DNA from: Riptortus pedestris
Taxonomy: Eukaryota > Arthropoda > Insecta > Hemiptera > Alydidae
Reading direction: 5' to 3'
DNA length: 64,000 bases
Assembly (NCBI GenBank): GCA_019009955.1
Contig: CM032230.1
Location: forward strand, 26,230,001-26,294,000
A program made the translations under genes and the position numbers. Of the stretch, positions 49,762-61,539 are shown one piece after another. Under the pieces are notes generated by a model, which worked only from the letters and a program-made list of their open reading frames with translations, did no database searches and had not been told where the DNA came from. Numbering within the stretch: the stretch's first letter is position 1; the number at the start of each line of letters is the position of its first letter.

Positions 49762-50505
49762 TGTTAGCGAGTGCTTCCTCCGCCATCCTCATGGGACCAG
49801 TATGGTCTAAACCTCAGATCCTAGGCTAGTTACAAGCTCTGGGTCGTACCAGTCATGACGACGGAGGTCACCAGCGTCATACACTGTTGGCGAGTGCTTC
49901 CTCCGCCATCCTCATGGTACCAGTATGGTCTAAACCTCAGATCCTGGGCTAGTTGCAAGCTCTGGGACGCACCAGTCATGACGACGGAGGTCACCAGCGT
50001 CATACACTGTTGGCGAGTGCTTCCTCCGCCATCCTCATGGTACCAGTATGGTCTAAACCTCAGATCCTAGGCTAGTTGCAAGCTCTGGGACGCACCAGTC
50101 ATGACGACGGACGTCACCAGCGCCATACACTGTTGGCGAGTGCTTCCTCCGCCATCCTCATGGTACCAGTATGGTCTAAACCTCAGATCCTAGGCTAGTT
50201 GCAAGCTCTGGGACGCACCAGTCATGACGACGGAGGTCACCAGCGTCATACACTGTTGGCGAGTGCTTCCTCCGCCATCCTCATGGTACCAGTATGGTCT
50301 AAACCTCAGATCCTAGGCTAGTTGCAAGCTCTGGGACGCACCAGTCATGACGACGGAGGTCACCAGCGTCATACACTGTTGGCGAGTGCTTCCTCCGCCA
50401 TCCTCATGGTACCAGTATGGTCTAAACCTCAGATCCTAGGCTAGTTGCAAGCTCTTGGACGCACCAGTCATGACGACGGAGGCCACCAGCGTCATACACT
50501 GTTGG
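49762..50505. repeat. 123-bp satellite, six tandem units
   Basis: Successive GCGAGTGCTTCCTCCGCC blocks start at 49767, 49890, 50013, 50136, 50259 and 50382, a constant 123-bp period. The units are nearly identical except the first. 123 is a multiple of three, so a 41-codon unit repeats in frame, but most units have a TAG stop in that frame (TCCTAGGCT; one unit has TCCTGGGCT), so I do not call it coding. Confidence 0.95.
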
Positions 50506-51335
50506 GGATGGTTCCAATGCCACACCCGTCTCCTCTGTACACCGGGTGGAATTTAGTTAGGCAAGACACTTTCATGATGTCCAGACCAGATTCCCTGGAT
50601 TCTTTGTCTTCATATACCCACTGGTGAATCAACATCGTGCGGATAACTGCCACGGGGTACAATAATCTGCGTAGGGGCAAGACACTACCAGGGGCCTGCA
50701 GAAATCAAAGCTACTAATTCATAAAACAGTCTTCAGACTAGAATAGTTTTTTTGGTCTGCGAGTTGAGCCCTAAGAGAGATTAATGGACTCTAAAGCCAG
50801 ATTTCATGGTCAAGGAGAAAGGGAGTGTGCTTGGTACAGAAGACGTAGAGGCAGGTCGAGAGAGAGGTTGGCGTATGATTGGAAAGACTTGGGTGGCTAA
50901 GGTTAGGATATTAGTTCGCTCCAGCTGTTTTGGGCTCTGAAGAGTTTTCCAGTGCCTTACTTGGAAGTTAACGTCCGCTTTTTAATAAATTATTTTGATG
51001 TTTTTACAATCATCTTCGCATGCGTGTATCCTTTATTAAGTTTGTGCGTGTTTTTTGTATTGATATGTATTTTATAAGGTTTATATTGGGTCTTATCTAT
51101 TAGTTAATTTATTTAATTCGCTATCAATTTTATTTATACCCCCCCCCCCACCCTCAGTTTTGTTCCTATTCAGCTTTTTCTTTCTTTTTTTTTACTTTTT
51201 GTGTTCTGTTTTCAGAGTTTTGTTCTCACACATATTTTTCTTTGTGTACTATGGTTATTTCTAAATATTTAGGAGTTTTTCCTGAACTTTATATAACAAA
51301 GTTGTGGAGAATTGACGAATAAATATATAAAAAAA
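50506..51335. other. unique flank of the satellite, then pyrimidine-rich spacer
   Basis: 50506-50960 is relatively GC-rich and complex with no family signature. 51130-51260 is C-run and TTTTTCTTTC-rich. Confidence 0.4.
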
Positions 51336-52012
51336 CTAGTGGACCCGGCAGACGTTGTCGTGCATTACATATCAAGCGATTAGGATATTAAATTTAATAA
51401 TAGTATGTTAAAGAAAAATCGGCTCTTAATAACGCAAAACACAAAATTTGTTATATGCACGTTTGCCTAAAAACAAATAGTAAATAAAATACCGCAAAAA
51501 CTCGGTACGCAAAAGGAAAAGGAAAAATGAGAGAAGGAAAAGAAGACGTTTTAGTTCTGTGATTATCTGGTAGAATGCGCACTACACGTTCTTACAAACA
51601 ATCAGTTATAGACCAATAACTGAAATAAATAAAAACCCTCAACAATAATAACGCAGATACATAAATATAAATAAAGAAAAGAAAATAATTGCAACATTCA
51701 AATCAAATTAAAATAAATTTGGACAATAAATAACAATGTCTGAAAGTGAAAAACTCTCGCAGCTGAAAACATCATTATATAGATGACATACTTAAATTCT
51801 AAGGACATACATTAGATAAACATATCAACTTTTCATTACATTTCCAATAACCTCGCCCTTCGCCCTTCGACCGGAGACCTGCTCAATCAGCCTGGCGCTA
51901 AACCATCTGGGGCGTCACTCGAACGCGTATTTAAAAATTCAATCAAATCGGTCCATCCGTCTAGGAGTTCAGTGACATACACACGTACGCTAGAATTATA
52001 TATATATAAAGA
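51336..52012 (-). mobile_element. non-autonomous Helitron, copy 3 (second family)
   Basis: The minus strand begins TCTTTATATATATATAATTC after an A, contains GTGTATGTCACTGAACTCC and GGATGGACCGATTTGATT, and ends GTCTGCCGGGTCCACTAG before T. The TC start and CTAG end with A and T outside are Helitron hallmarks. No coding. Confidence 0.7.
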
Positions 52013-52343
52013 TAGAGGTGTATTAGCCTGTTAACGCTCTAGCGGTCGCAATTTTCGCTCGATCGTTACCAAACTCCGTATTTAAACGTTTTACGTTAAA
52101 AGACGGATCATGTTCTTCAACGGCTGGAATCGGATCATTGGGAGGGGGGATTTAGAGGGGAGGATTTTCGAAAATTCGAAATATCTCCATTAGTTTGAGT
52201 CTGATCGAAATTGTGTATGGAACAAATCTTTTTGCAAATTAAAAGATCTATAAACGTTGTCATGTACCTTTGTTCACTGTCATTAATATTAACCGAGATA
52301 TCTATATATAGTTTTGCGCCTTCAGTAAACCCCCACTCCCGTT
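52013..52343 (+). mobile_element. HINE middle fragment between two Helitrons
   Basis: GTTAACGCTCTAGCGGTCGC, then the G-run block and CGAAATATCTCC, to GCCTTCAGTAAACCCCCAC. Both ends are absent. Confidence 0.75.
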
Positions 52344-52791
52344 CGAACTTAACTAATTTAGTACAGCTTATAACCATGGTAGAACTAATGCTAATTCGCA
52401 TACCGAGTTTTGTTCTGTTCGGTTCAATCGTTGGTTCCCAAATAAATTGTTGGCCCCTCTTTACTTTTTTAGTGTATATCTCGTTTATACTTTAATATAC
52501 GACAAAACTGAATATGACAAAAGTTACTCCAAATAACAACATAAACAACTCTCATCCTGTGCATATTTGACGAAAAACCAATAGGAAACGAAATACGGCT
52601 ATTTTCATTTCAGGCCTCCCTCACGACCCCCACTCCTGCTCCATCTGCCTGGCCGATCTGCGGCGCTAAAACATCCGGGGTGTCACCCGAACGCGAATTT
52701 AAAAATTCAATCAAATCGGTCCATCCGTCTAGGAGGAGTTCAGTGACATACACACGTACGCTAGAATTATATATATAAAGATAAGTTTATT
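52344..52791 (-). mobile_element. chimeric Helitron fragment
   Basis: The part nearer 52344 matches the tandem unit of Helitron copies 1 and 2 (CCAATAGGAAACGAAATA, GTGCATATTTGACG). The part at 52660-52791 matches the left end of copy 3 (GTCCATCCGTCTAGGAG, ATTATATATATAAAGA). The join is at about 52640-52660. Confidence 0.6.
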
Positions 52792-54004
52792 TCATATTTT
52801 TTAATTTAATTTCCACTGTCTTTTCTCCTATGATAAGCATATTTTTATTGCAGATTTGTAGTTGATATCTTTAGTATTGCACAGAAGACCTATTAATTAG
52901 TATCCTATTAGTTACAATGACCAGGTTATATAAATAAGGCTTTTAATTAAGTAAATATTTTTTAAGACTATAATATTTTAATTTAAAAAAAAAAAACTCT
53001 TAAAATCTAATGAATTTAATCAATATCTGTAATATTATAATTAAAGGTTTTATAATACGAGGACATTCACAAGATATTTTTTGCATATCTATGTGAGATT
53101 TAATTTCATCAAGCTCATAAAGGCTGAATTTAAATACATAGTGCTAAATTTACACTGAATACTTATTATTATTAACTTTCTGAAAGCATTTGTAATATTA
53201 CAGCTAGATTAAATTAATTGAAAATAAATAAAGTATAACATAAATATTCACATTCTAGCAGACGAATGTTTTTTCATATCTTTAAAATAAATAATGTTTT
53301 CCGTTTCAATTTGCTAGACTAACATATATTTATTCATGAGTTAGGGAGAAAGGTGGAAAGGAAAGAGAGTGAAAAAAAAAGGACTTGCCGAATGTTTTTT
53401 CATATAAATTGCAAACTTAGTTGTTCTCCCCGCAGACATCCCATTAGAAATTTCTGCTTCACTGAATTTTAATCATCTGTCTTGTTTACATTACATGTAC
53501 TCCTCTGTTATGTGTCAGTCCTCCTCATTCTCAAAGAGAGTTGGAAGACGAGAAATCGGAAATAAAAATTATTTTAAGAGCCTTTATATTTTTTTCAGAA
53601 GCATTTTAAATAATAATAACCACCATTTAAAAAATAATAATAATAATACTTTTCAAGATTTAATAACTTTGGTAAATGTTCTAGCAATCTTAATTCACAC
53701 TGCAAAAGCGTCTCCTTAGCCTTAGAATGTTGAAATTCCAAATGTATTATTGCGAAGCAGCTAGTAATGCTCTACCCCTTCTCATTGATTGAAACTTATT
53801 AAGGAGGAGGGGATGGAGTTAGTAGTGGGGGAAGAAATTGACAATTTATCTGTACTTATTTGAGATGTGTATATAAATTTCTGTTTATCATAAAAAAATG
53901 CATAAATTAAGTACTGAACACATGTTGGTCCGATTCATTGGAACGGAGTTATCTTTTATCACATTCAAATGAAATTATTTTAGATTGAGTGCATTAATAC
54001 ATTT
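52792..54004. other. AT-rich spacer, nothing recognised
   Basis: No gene; the 74-codon frame 53495-53719 is Asn-rich from AAT repeats. Confidence 0.45.
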
Positions 54005-54172
54005 TAGCAGATTTCCCTTAAGGGAAATCAGCTATTGAGGTCTTGTTCATGACCCGATTATTCAAAATTTTCCTCAAATGTCCATCGATCCTGGGGATGA
54101 TTAAAATGAGGTCCGTTCAAAACTATAAATATCTATCTATCAATCTATACATACATACATACATATACATAA

Positions 54173-54234
<62 letters not shown>

Positions 54235-55162
54235 GCTCTAGCGGTCGCATTTTTTGTTTGATTGTTACCAAACTCCATATTAAATCGTTTTATGTAAAAA
54301 GGAAGATCAAGTTCGTTAATGGCTGAAATCGGACCAGTGAAAGAGGGGGGTAAATATCTCCGTTACTATACGTCGGATTCGAAAAATTGTAAAGAAACAA
54401 TCTTATTGCAAATTAAATGATCTATAAATATTGTTCTTTATCATGAATATTAACAGAGATATTCGGATTTCATAGTTTTAATAATAAGCTGTTATATCAT
54501 TACAAGGTTAAATAAGGAATATTGTTTTCATTGAAATTTTACTTTGTGAGATAATGCAAATACGTCCTGTTGGTCCCCCCGCTTTTTTATTCTCGGATTA
54601 CTAAAATTTTAGCAATTGAGATTAAAATTATTCTGATTCATTTCAAATTACAGCACTAGCTATAGTAAATAGTTTTCAATAAAATTAATATGTTATATTA
54701 TGATCTTGGGGCTCAGGTTAGCCATGCGAGTTAAAGCGTTGACCTTTATCTCACATGGTAAACCTAGAGTGGCGAGTTCGATTCTTGCCTGGGTAAAGGA
54801 AATTATTTAGTGACGAAATTCATTAAATAACGTCCTAAAATCCCACCCTGCTAGAAAATGGTGCTAACCTGTAGATAACCCGTCCCGATTAGCTTCAATA
54901 GCAACAAAGTGGACGTTAATAAATAATAATATTAAGATATATTTCAGTAATGGATTTTATTTCCGGTCTAGAATTCAGGTCGGCTGGCCTGTTTGTTTAC
55001 AATTCAGACGCTTTTCGTTGTAGAGTAATTAAATTCTAAATGAAAGAATTCTCATTGTATTTAGTCACTTAAGATTCGCGGTGGTGTTAACAGTATGTAT
55101 ATTTATCTAATGTCAACCTTTGTGTGTGAGATATCTGTTTACACAGCCCCTGCGTGACGGAC
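54005..55162 (+). mobile_element. HINE copy 23 (long form), carrying a SINE
   Basis: Complete from TAGCAGATTTCCCTTAAGGG to ACACAGCCCCTGCGTGACGG. (TA)n at 54177-54230. The SINE interrupts TGTTATATTA / AAGATATATTTCAG. Confidence 0.85.
54706..54932 (+). mobile_element. tRNA-derived SINE, copy 5 (full length)
   Basis: GGGGCTCAGGTTAGCCATGC, then GAGTTAAAGCGTTGACC (box A region), GGCGAGTTCGATTCTTGCC (box B), body TTTAGTGACGAAATTC, tail GGACGTTAATAAATAATAAT. ATATTA occurs just left and right and may be the target duplication. Confidence 0.85.
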
Positions 55163-55813
55163 TTTTGTTTATTTAATTTAACAGAAGTACAATTAATACA
55201 TGTGGTGTCCACGTCACATTTTTAATTTTGTTCCTTGATTATTGATGCATCGGCATCGTCAGAAACTCACTATAGATTTTGCCATCTGATTTGTGTATCA
55301 CTTCTTGTACGATATGTTTGAGGACTCAGATCACATGCATTTTCTAGCACAAGAACCAACACTTGTTGATTGGTAATCGAATAAGAACCTGCAATTCTGT
55401 TTTAAGTTCATTGAGCAATGTTTTGCCAATTTCTAGATCATCTGCAAACCTTGGATTTAGTATATTTTATCCCGAAATTTTAGCTGGATTACCTGAATTA
55501 ACGTCCCTGATTTAATTCAGGATATAAAACGAAAACTGTGTTTATTCTCTGTAACTCATTTAATTCTTATTCTTCATCAAGGCGACTCCACGTAATGGTG
55601 TGGTATTCAAGTTAAAACGTATTAAAGCCGTGACAGGAAATCACTGTGCTGCATTACGACATAGCGTGAAGCAGCCTTTTATATCTTTAGAGTCATTATG
55701 ACAACCATAAAACTAGGCAAAGGAATGAAATGAAGTTGCTCGCGCTCTCGTAGTAAAATGTGTTCGACAGCTCTTTCAAAATTTAAATGAGACACAAAAA
55801 GTACAGTCTTTCG
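55163..55813. repeat. diverged direct copy of part of the inverted-repeat arm, in unique spacer
   Basis: 55580-55800 is related to 56500-56700 in the same orientation: ACGTAAT...GAAGCAGCCTTTTATATC beside ACGTAAA...GAAGCAGTCTTTCAAATC, then AAACTAGGCAAAGGAATG beside AAACTAGTGGCTCTCAAAGG. The earlier part (55163-55580) is unrecognised. Confidence 0.5.
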
Positions 55814-55925
55814 TGTTTTACATAGCAGATGGCTGAGTATGGACTGATAAGGTGTGATTCTAGATAGCAGTATTGTTATCACTACAAGGGTCTGTTATCC
55901 GTATTAACTCTAGATAGTGAACAAT

Positions 55926-55995
55926 TTTTAGCAGATTTCCCTTCTGAAATTTCAAAATTGATCCCGAATTTATGACGCGAGTTTCAAAACGTTCT
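55926..55995 (+). mobile_element. HINE left-end fragment inside the left arm
   Basis: TTTTTAGCAGATTTCCCTT followed by a diverged piece and TATGACGCGAGTTTC. It has no counterpart in the right arm. Confidence 0.5.
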
Positions 55996-56708
55996 TGCAA
56001 CGCCTGCGGAGAGTACACAGTAGATGAGGAATTCAGGTTCATTTAAATTTTCGTGTGTTTGTGTTAGGCGCCCACGTTTTGTATTGTGGAGTGCTTAAGC
56101 CTTCTTGAACGTATCCCCAGGCGGGGTTATTTATGAGCTGAGCCGATAGGAACGGACATTAGGCAGATAGGATGGAAATTAACTTTCCGATGGAGTGCAT
56201 GTTCAGATCAAGCCGATCATATTAAACTAAGCAGCTGATCGGAACAGCTTAAGGAGAGAGGTGGCGTTTATAAGGCTGATTGAACGGAAGGCTAGGCTGG
56301 GCGCTATCGCCCTCTACCAGCCGCTGGAGTAATTGCTGAAGAGAATAATCCCCTCTCAAGGCTGCCGATAGCCCCCACAACTACCCCATTTTGAAGTTGG
56401 CGAAGAGCTCATTTTGAGCATTACAGTAATCATTCGGCACGCAAACCGACACCATCCCAGATAACTAGCTCAGTCTTGCTTACTCTCAAAAGCACAACTT
56501 CACGTAAAGGAGAAGAAATGAAGTTAAACCGAATTAAACTCGTCACAAGTAATCAGTACACTACATTATTAAACCAAGCGAAGCAGTCTTTCAAATCACA
56601 AGAGATATTTCTGTAACCTCAAAACTAGTGGCTCTCAAAGGAATAAAGGTTATCCTCATTCTCTTAGTAAAGGTGGTTAAAATTCTTTCCGGGAGTTAAA
56701 TCAGGCAG

Positions 56709-56924
56709 ATCAACAATTACATAAATATTAGGGAAAAGAAGCAAGTAGTATTTCTGCATTAGATGTTCATTTTTGACAACCCGTTTCGCCCCGTCCGTGG
56801 CATCTTCAGGTCTTGTAAAAGCGAAAAAAAAAAAAAAATGAAACGAAATGAGAACTACAAATGTATTACAAGAAAACGGGTAATAAGGTAGCTAAGAATA
56901 CCCCATCGGATCCTATATAATGCA
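56709..56924 (-). repeat. hammerhead-like repeat unit with A tract, copy 1
   Basis: GATCAACAATTACATAAATA to CGGATCCTATATAATGCA; 62104-62340 carries a close second copy. The minus strand has CTGAAGA-T-GCC...GGC-GAAAC (56779-56812), again the hammerhead box order. A run of about 15 A follows. Confidence 0.7.
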
Positions 56925-57596
56925 GGAAGATTACATCTTTCTTCTCCCTCATTGCTGGATCCTGCAACATAATTTGCTCGTTTCATACACGATTTGCGTT
57001 ATAAACTTTGATAACACAAGCTGCGTCCAAGTGGTTTACCTTGGTTCGTTATAAATTCAAACGGTACTGAAAAGTGAAGAGGTTCAAGCCAAATTCACAA
57101 GTCAGGAATGTTGTCCACATCGGTAGAGGTGGTCATTTTGTATTTAAATCTTGGCATAACTGAAGGAGCTCCATTAAAATTCAAAGGCTTTGGAGTACGC
57201 GCAGAGAGAGGATATCTACGGCATGAAAAGGAGTGACAAGACGGCATATAAATTCAGAAATTTGTGACGATGCGGATATTCCAACGATGACAAATATGTC
57301 AACAAACAATAATTAGCATGCTTAGCCAGTGGTGACTACGCCTTTCAAGCTGCAAGCACCACGAGCTTTGGGGATAAACAATGATTAATTAAATTCTGGT
57401 GAATTTAAAAATAACCACTTTACATTGATGCCACTCCTCCATTCCTATCAAATAATTACACAAATCCTTAACGAACTGATTTTCGGAAAAACATTGCCAA
57501 TATTGGTAAACTGGCTTATTTAAATCTTGGGAAGCGGCTGTTGACAACCTTTTGCAGAGAGGGCGCGGATTTCTATTTCATCCCAATGAATAATTT
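56925..57596. other. loop of the inverted repeat, unique sequence
   Basis: No open frame or domain recognised in the central loop. Confidence 0.45.
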
Positions 57597-58708
57597 TATG
57601 GTTGTCAAAATGTCTCTTACGATTTAAAAGGTTGCTGTGCAGGAGTTTTTAATTTAGCGTAGTGATTACATGTTACGGTTTAGCACCAATGCCTGTGCTT
57701 TACGTGAAGTTGTGCTTTTGAGAGTAAACAGGACTGGGCTTGTTATCTTAGATGGTGTTGGTTTCTTATCTCTAATATTTATGTAATGTTGATCTGCCTA
57801 ATTCAACTCTCGCAAAACTGGTGTTAACCTCCTTTCACTAAGAGAATGAAGGTAACTTCTATTCCTTAGAGACCCACTCACTAGTTTGGTGGTTATGAAA
57901 ATATCTCTTGTGATTTGAAAGACTGCTTCGCTTGGTTTAATAATGTAGTGTACTGATTACTTGTGACGGGTTTAATTCCGTTTAACTTCATTGCTTCCCC
58001 TTTACGTGAAGTTGTGCTTTTGAGAGTAAGCAAGACCGAGCTAGTTATCTGGGATGGTGTCGGTTTGCGTGCCGAATGATTACTGTAATGCTCAAAATGA
58101 GCTCTTCGCCAACTTCAAAATGGGGTAGTTGTGGGGGCTATCGGGAGCCTTGAGAGGGGATTATTCTCTTCAGCAATTACTCCAGCGGCTGGTAGAGGGC
58201 GATAGCGCCCAGCCTAGCCTTCCGTTCAATCAGCCTTATAAACGCCACCTCTCTCCTTAAGCTGTTCCGATCAGCTGCTTAGTTTAATAGGATCGGCTTG
58301 ATCTGAACATGCACTCCATCGGAAAGTTAATTTCCATCCTATCTGCCTAACGTCCGTTCCTATCGGCTCGGCTCATAAATAACCCCGCCTGGGGATACGT
58401 TCAAGAAGGCTTAAGCACTCCACAATACAAAACGTGGTCGCCCAATACACACGAATATTTAAATGAACTAGAATCTCCTCATCTACTCTGTAGAATTGGC
58501 TGGCTATTGAAGAACGTTCTTATATATTATGGAGAGTTAATGCGTACTAGAATAAACTTGCTATGATAAAAGTGCTGCTATCTCAAATCTTATTTTATCA
58601 ATCCAAGCTGAGCCATCTAATATGTAAAACTTGACAGAAATCTTGCTGGGTTCGAGAGATAAGGGCGAAACCTTGGTAAGCAGTAACTATCCTTCTCTAA
58701 TCACAAAT

Positions 58709-58863
58709 CTGTCTCTCTCTCTGTCTCTCTCACTCTATCTCTCTATCTCACTCTCTCTGTCTCTCTCACTCTCTCTGTCTCTCTCACTCTCTCTCTATCT
58801 CTCTATCTCTCTCTATGTCTCTCTCACTCTCTCTATCTCTCTCTCTCATTCTCTATCTCTCTC

Positions 58864-58903
<40 letters not shown>

Positions 58904-59108
58904 TCTGTCTCTCACACACTCTCTCTCTCTCACTCTCACTCTCACTCTCTCTCTCACACTCTCTCTCTCACTCTCTCTGCCTCTCTCACTCTCTCTCTGC
59001 CTCTCTCACTCTCTCTCTGTCTGTCTCTCACTCTCTTTCTCTCACTCCCTCTGTCTCTCTCTCTCACTTTCTCTCTCACACTCTGTCTCTGTCTCTTCTC
59101 TCCCTCTC
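58709..59108. repeat. (CT)n with regular CTCA interruptions, about 400 bp
   Basis: TCTCTC with CACTCTC, GTCTCTC and TATCTCTC steps, locally periodic. Ser-Leu frames across it are artefacts. Confidence 0.95.
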
Positions 59109-59186
59109 TATTATAAACCATACGTTTCAATCGTTGTTCACCGGGAATCGCTATTCGAATAGTAATTGTCACCTAACGATACTTAA

Positions 59187-59382
59187 AAGTCCGCCTCGCA
59201 GGGGCTGCGTAAACTATGCAGATTTCCAAGTGCTGGTATAACACTTGTGATCTCATAATACCATGTATTCTCCATTTATATGTCTTATAACCGAATTATT
59301 AATGGAAAATGTAGAATATATGATGAGATGAGTAATGTGTTGGAAATCGTCGTAGCTTACACAACCCCTGCTTCACGCGCTT
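59187..59382. mobile_element. two HINE right ends joined tail to tail in inverted orientation
   Basis: Left: GTCCGCCTCGCAGGGGCTGC then GTAAACTATGCAGATTTCC (minus). Right: GGAAATCGTCGTAGCTTACA then CAACCCCTGCTTCACGCGC (plus). Inner parts TGATCTCATAATACCATGTA and ATGATGAGATGAGTAATG mirror each other, so this is a duplicated and inverted 3' end of the second subfamily. Confidence 0.7.
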
Positions 59383-60171
59383 CTGATAGTTGCCATTCGC
59401 CCTAGATCTAAATGGTTTGCTTTTGCAATGCTTCTTCGTTTGATAGGTGAAAATCAAAAATTGAAAATTTCTTACTTATTAATGATACAGAAGGGTATAG
59501 AACTTTTCTCGATTATCGTCAAAATATCTATTAATTATGTTTCATGTCATTATTTATGCCAATCCAATGGAATTGTGATACTTTACATTATTCTTGAAAT
59601 GAAATAATTTTATTTGAAGTGTAGCAAAACATTTCGTATGTTTAATGTAATTGGAGTATAAGGAAGTCATGTATTCCCATCAATTTTTTATTTATTAATT
59701 CCTTATCATGAGTTATGACTTACTCGTAAAATGTTCTTTGTCTTTTCCTTTCACGTCTCACTCCCATGATTTTCAAGTAGCTGAGTTTAAATTTTATGAT
59801 GCTATGAACAGTGAAACAACGTGTTTATGAATATTTTTTTTCTAAGTGATAATTCATGATAATAAATGGGCGTACGCCCCTCTGAGATAAATACTGACTC
59901 CCTTAGAGATAATGCAGTTTAGTTTATATACGTAGCCTACCCCTGCTGTAGGGTCGCCAGGTTTAATGGGGTCCTTACTACAGAATATGCTCAGTTCTAT
60001 AGTCAGCCATACTGCCAAGCACATAGTGTCGTAAAAGTTTAGTTATCCGAGGTGCTAAGCATGGATCAGAAGTATCTTGACCCTCTCACCTAGTTCGTCT
60101 AACTCTCCTCTTTCATTTAGTGTCCCATATATCGTAATTTAATTAATAATTGATCTCAGTCTGCTTTCGTT
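59383..60171. other. unique spacer, nothing recognised
   Basis: AT-rich to 59,870 then more balanced to 60,130; no coding signature. Confidence 0.45.
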
Positions 60172-60309
60172 TTTAGCGGGTTTCCCTTAGGGGAAATCAG
60201 CTATTGAGGTTGTACTCATGATGGGATTTTCGAGAAATTTCTTCAAATGTCCACCAATCCTACCAAGGTGATAACGAAAATGAGGTCCGTTCAACATTTT
60301 AAATATATA
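60172..60309 (+). mobile_element. HINE left part, cut by Helitron copy 2
   Basis: TTAGCGGGTTTCCCTTAGGG to GAGGTCCGTTCAACATTTTA and a few TA units, where the Helitron begins. The right half of this HINE is not found beyond the Helitron. Confidence 0.75.
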
Positions 60310-61504
60310 CTAGCTCAGATACCCGGTTTCGCCCGTGAATTCATTTGAGGCTGAATGGTGATGGTATATTCTTGGAAAGGCTTTACTTTTCACACTATTT
60401 TGTCATTTTCCCGTTCCTTTGTTTAGGGTTAATACGCGTTGTTGGCATTTTTTAATAATAAAATTATTTTTTTATGTAAGACTTCACTGTCCTGCATATT
60501 GTCATATTCCCCGACTCCTGTGCATTATGCATAGATTTGAATTATTAAGAAGAAAGTATTGACATACATTTGATTTAATTTTTTCAGGTGAGGTACCTGG
60601 TAGTTCATATTGAAGAGAAGTGTTGAGCAAATTTCTCTAAATAACAAAATAAACAACTTTTGTTATGTGCATATTTGCCGAAACCCCAATAGGAAACGAA
60701 ATATCACTATTTTTAATTTCAGGCCTCCCTTATAACATAACCTCCACTCCTGCCCATCCTTAGAAATGTTAGTATGGCTTATTATAAGGAAGGCGTTAGT
60801 GCTAATTCACATACCGAGTTTCGTTTAGTTCGGTTGAGTCTTTTGAGCCAAATAAAATAGATGTCTCCCACTATAATTTTTAGCCTTTATACTTCGGGTG
60901 TATATGAAAAAAGTTTCTCTAAATAACAAAATAAACAACTTTTGTTATGTTTATAAATATCGCTATTTTTAATTTCAGGCCTTCCGTACAACCCCCACTC
61001 CTGTCCGTGCATGGAAATGTTGGTATGACTTATTATAATGAAGGCGTTAGTACTAATAAATACACATACCGAGTTTTATTTAGTTCGGTTTAGTCTTTTG
61101 TGCCAAATAAAATTGTTGACTCCCGCCATAATTTTTAGCGTATAACTGATTTATACTTCAGTATACGGCAAAAGTGTATTTAACAAAAATTACTCTAAAT
61201 AACAAAGTAAACAACTTCTGTTATGTGCATATTTGCCGAAAAACCAATAGGAAACGAAATATCGCTATTTTTAATTTTAGGCTTCCCTTATCCCATTCCT
61301 GTTCGCCTCAAAGAAAATTAATATAGCCTAAAGTCTAAGTTGGGTTAGTAGCAATATACATACCAAGTTTCATAAAATTCGGTTCAGCCGTTTTTGCGGG
61401 AAAGGTAACAAACAAACATACACGAAAGAAACAAAATGCAGATATGGTGTCTATGACATGTGAAACGAAAAGTTATCGTGAAATTTCGCTTACAACAGGT
61501 TACA

Positions 61505-61510
<6 letters not shown>
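60310..61510 (-). mobile_element. non-autonomous Helitron, copy 2
   Basis: The plus strand begins CTAGCTCAGATACCCGGTTT, the inverse of the copy 1 right end, with one base of the hairpin lost. Three imperfect units of about 300 bp follow (CCAATAGGAAACGAAATATC). It ends GAAATTTCGCTTACAACAGG then TTACAATTTTTATATA, next to (TA)n. Inside it a plus-strand TTTAATTTTTTCAG|GTGAGG juxtaposition lies at 60597/60598. Confidence 0.8.
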
Positions 61511-61538
<28 letters not shown>

Positions 61539-61539
61539 A

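Larger units (their letters stand above)
55814..58630. repeat. long-armed inverted repeat (foldback-like element), about 2.8 kb
   Basis: The left arm (55814-56745) and right arm (57765-58630) are inverse copies over nearly 0.9 kb. Paired blocks include TGTATTGTGGAGTGCTTAAG / CTTAAGCACTCCACAATACA and GGCTGATTGAACGGAAGGCT / AGCCTTCCGTTCAATCAGCC. The left arm holds an extra HINE-end fragment at about 55926-55995. The right side also has a diverged tandem copy of one arm segment (57597-57765 beside 57893-58065). No transposase is visible. The long RNA hairpin it could form would be a natural siRNA source, as inference. Confidence 0.8.

Noticed and set aside
49855..50070. 71-codon frame in the 123-bp satellite as a tandem-repeat protein
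   Set aside because: Most units carry a TAG stop in this frame; only one substitution opens it over two units.
49762..50505. CRISPR-like regular repeats
   Set aside because: The units are contiguous with no distinct spacers, and the context is a eukaryotic genome.
54706..54800. A functional tRNA gene
   Set aside because: Box-B-like sequence is present, but the cloverleaf is not complete and the same sequence recurs with a SINE body and tail at five other places.
58631..59172. 161-codon Ser-Leu frame and its antisense Arg-Glu frame
   Set aside because: Produced by the (CT)n/CTCA repeat.
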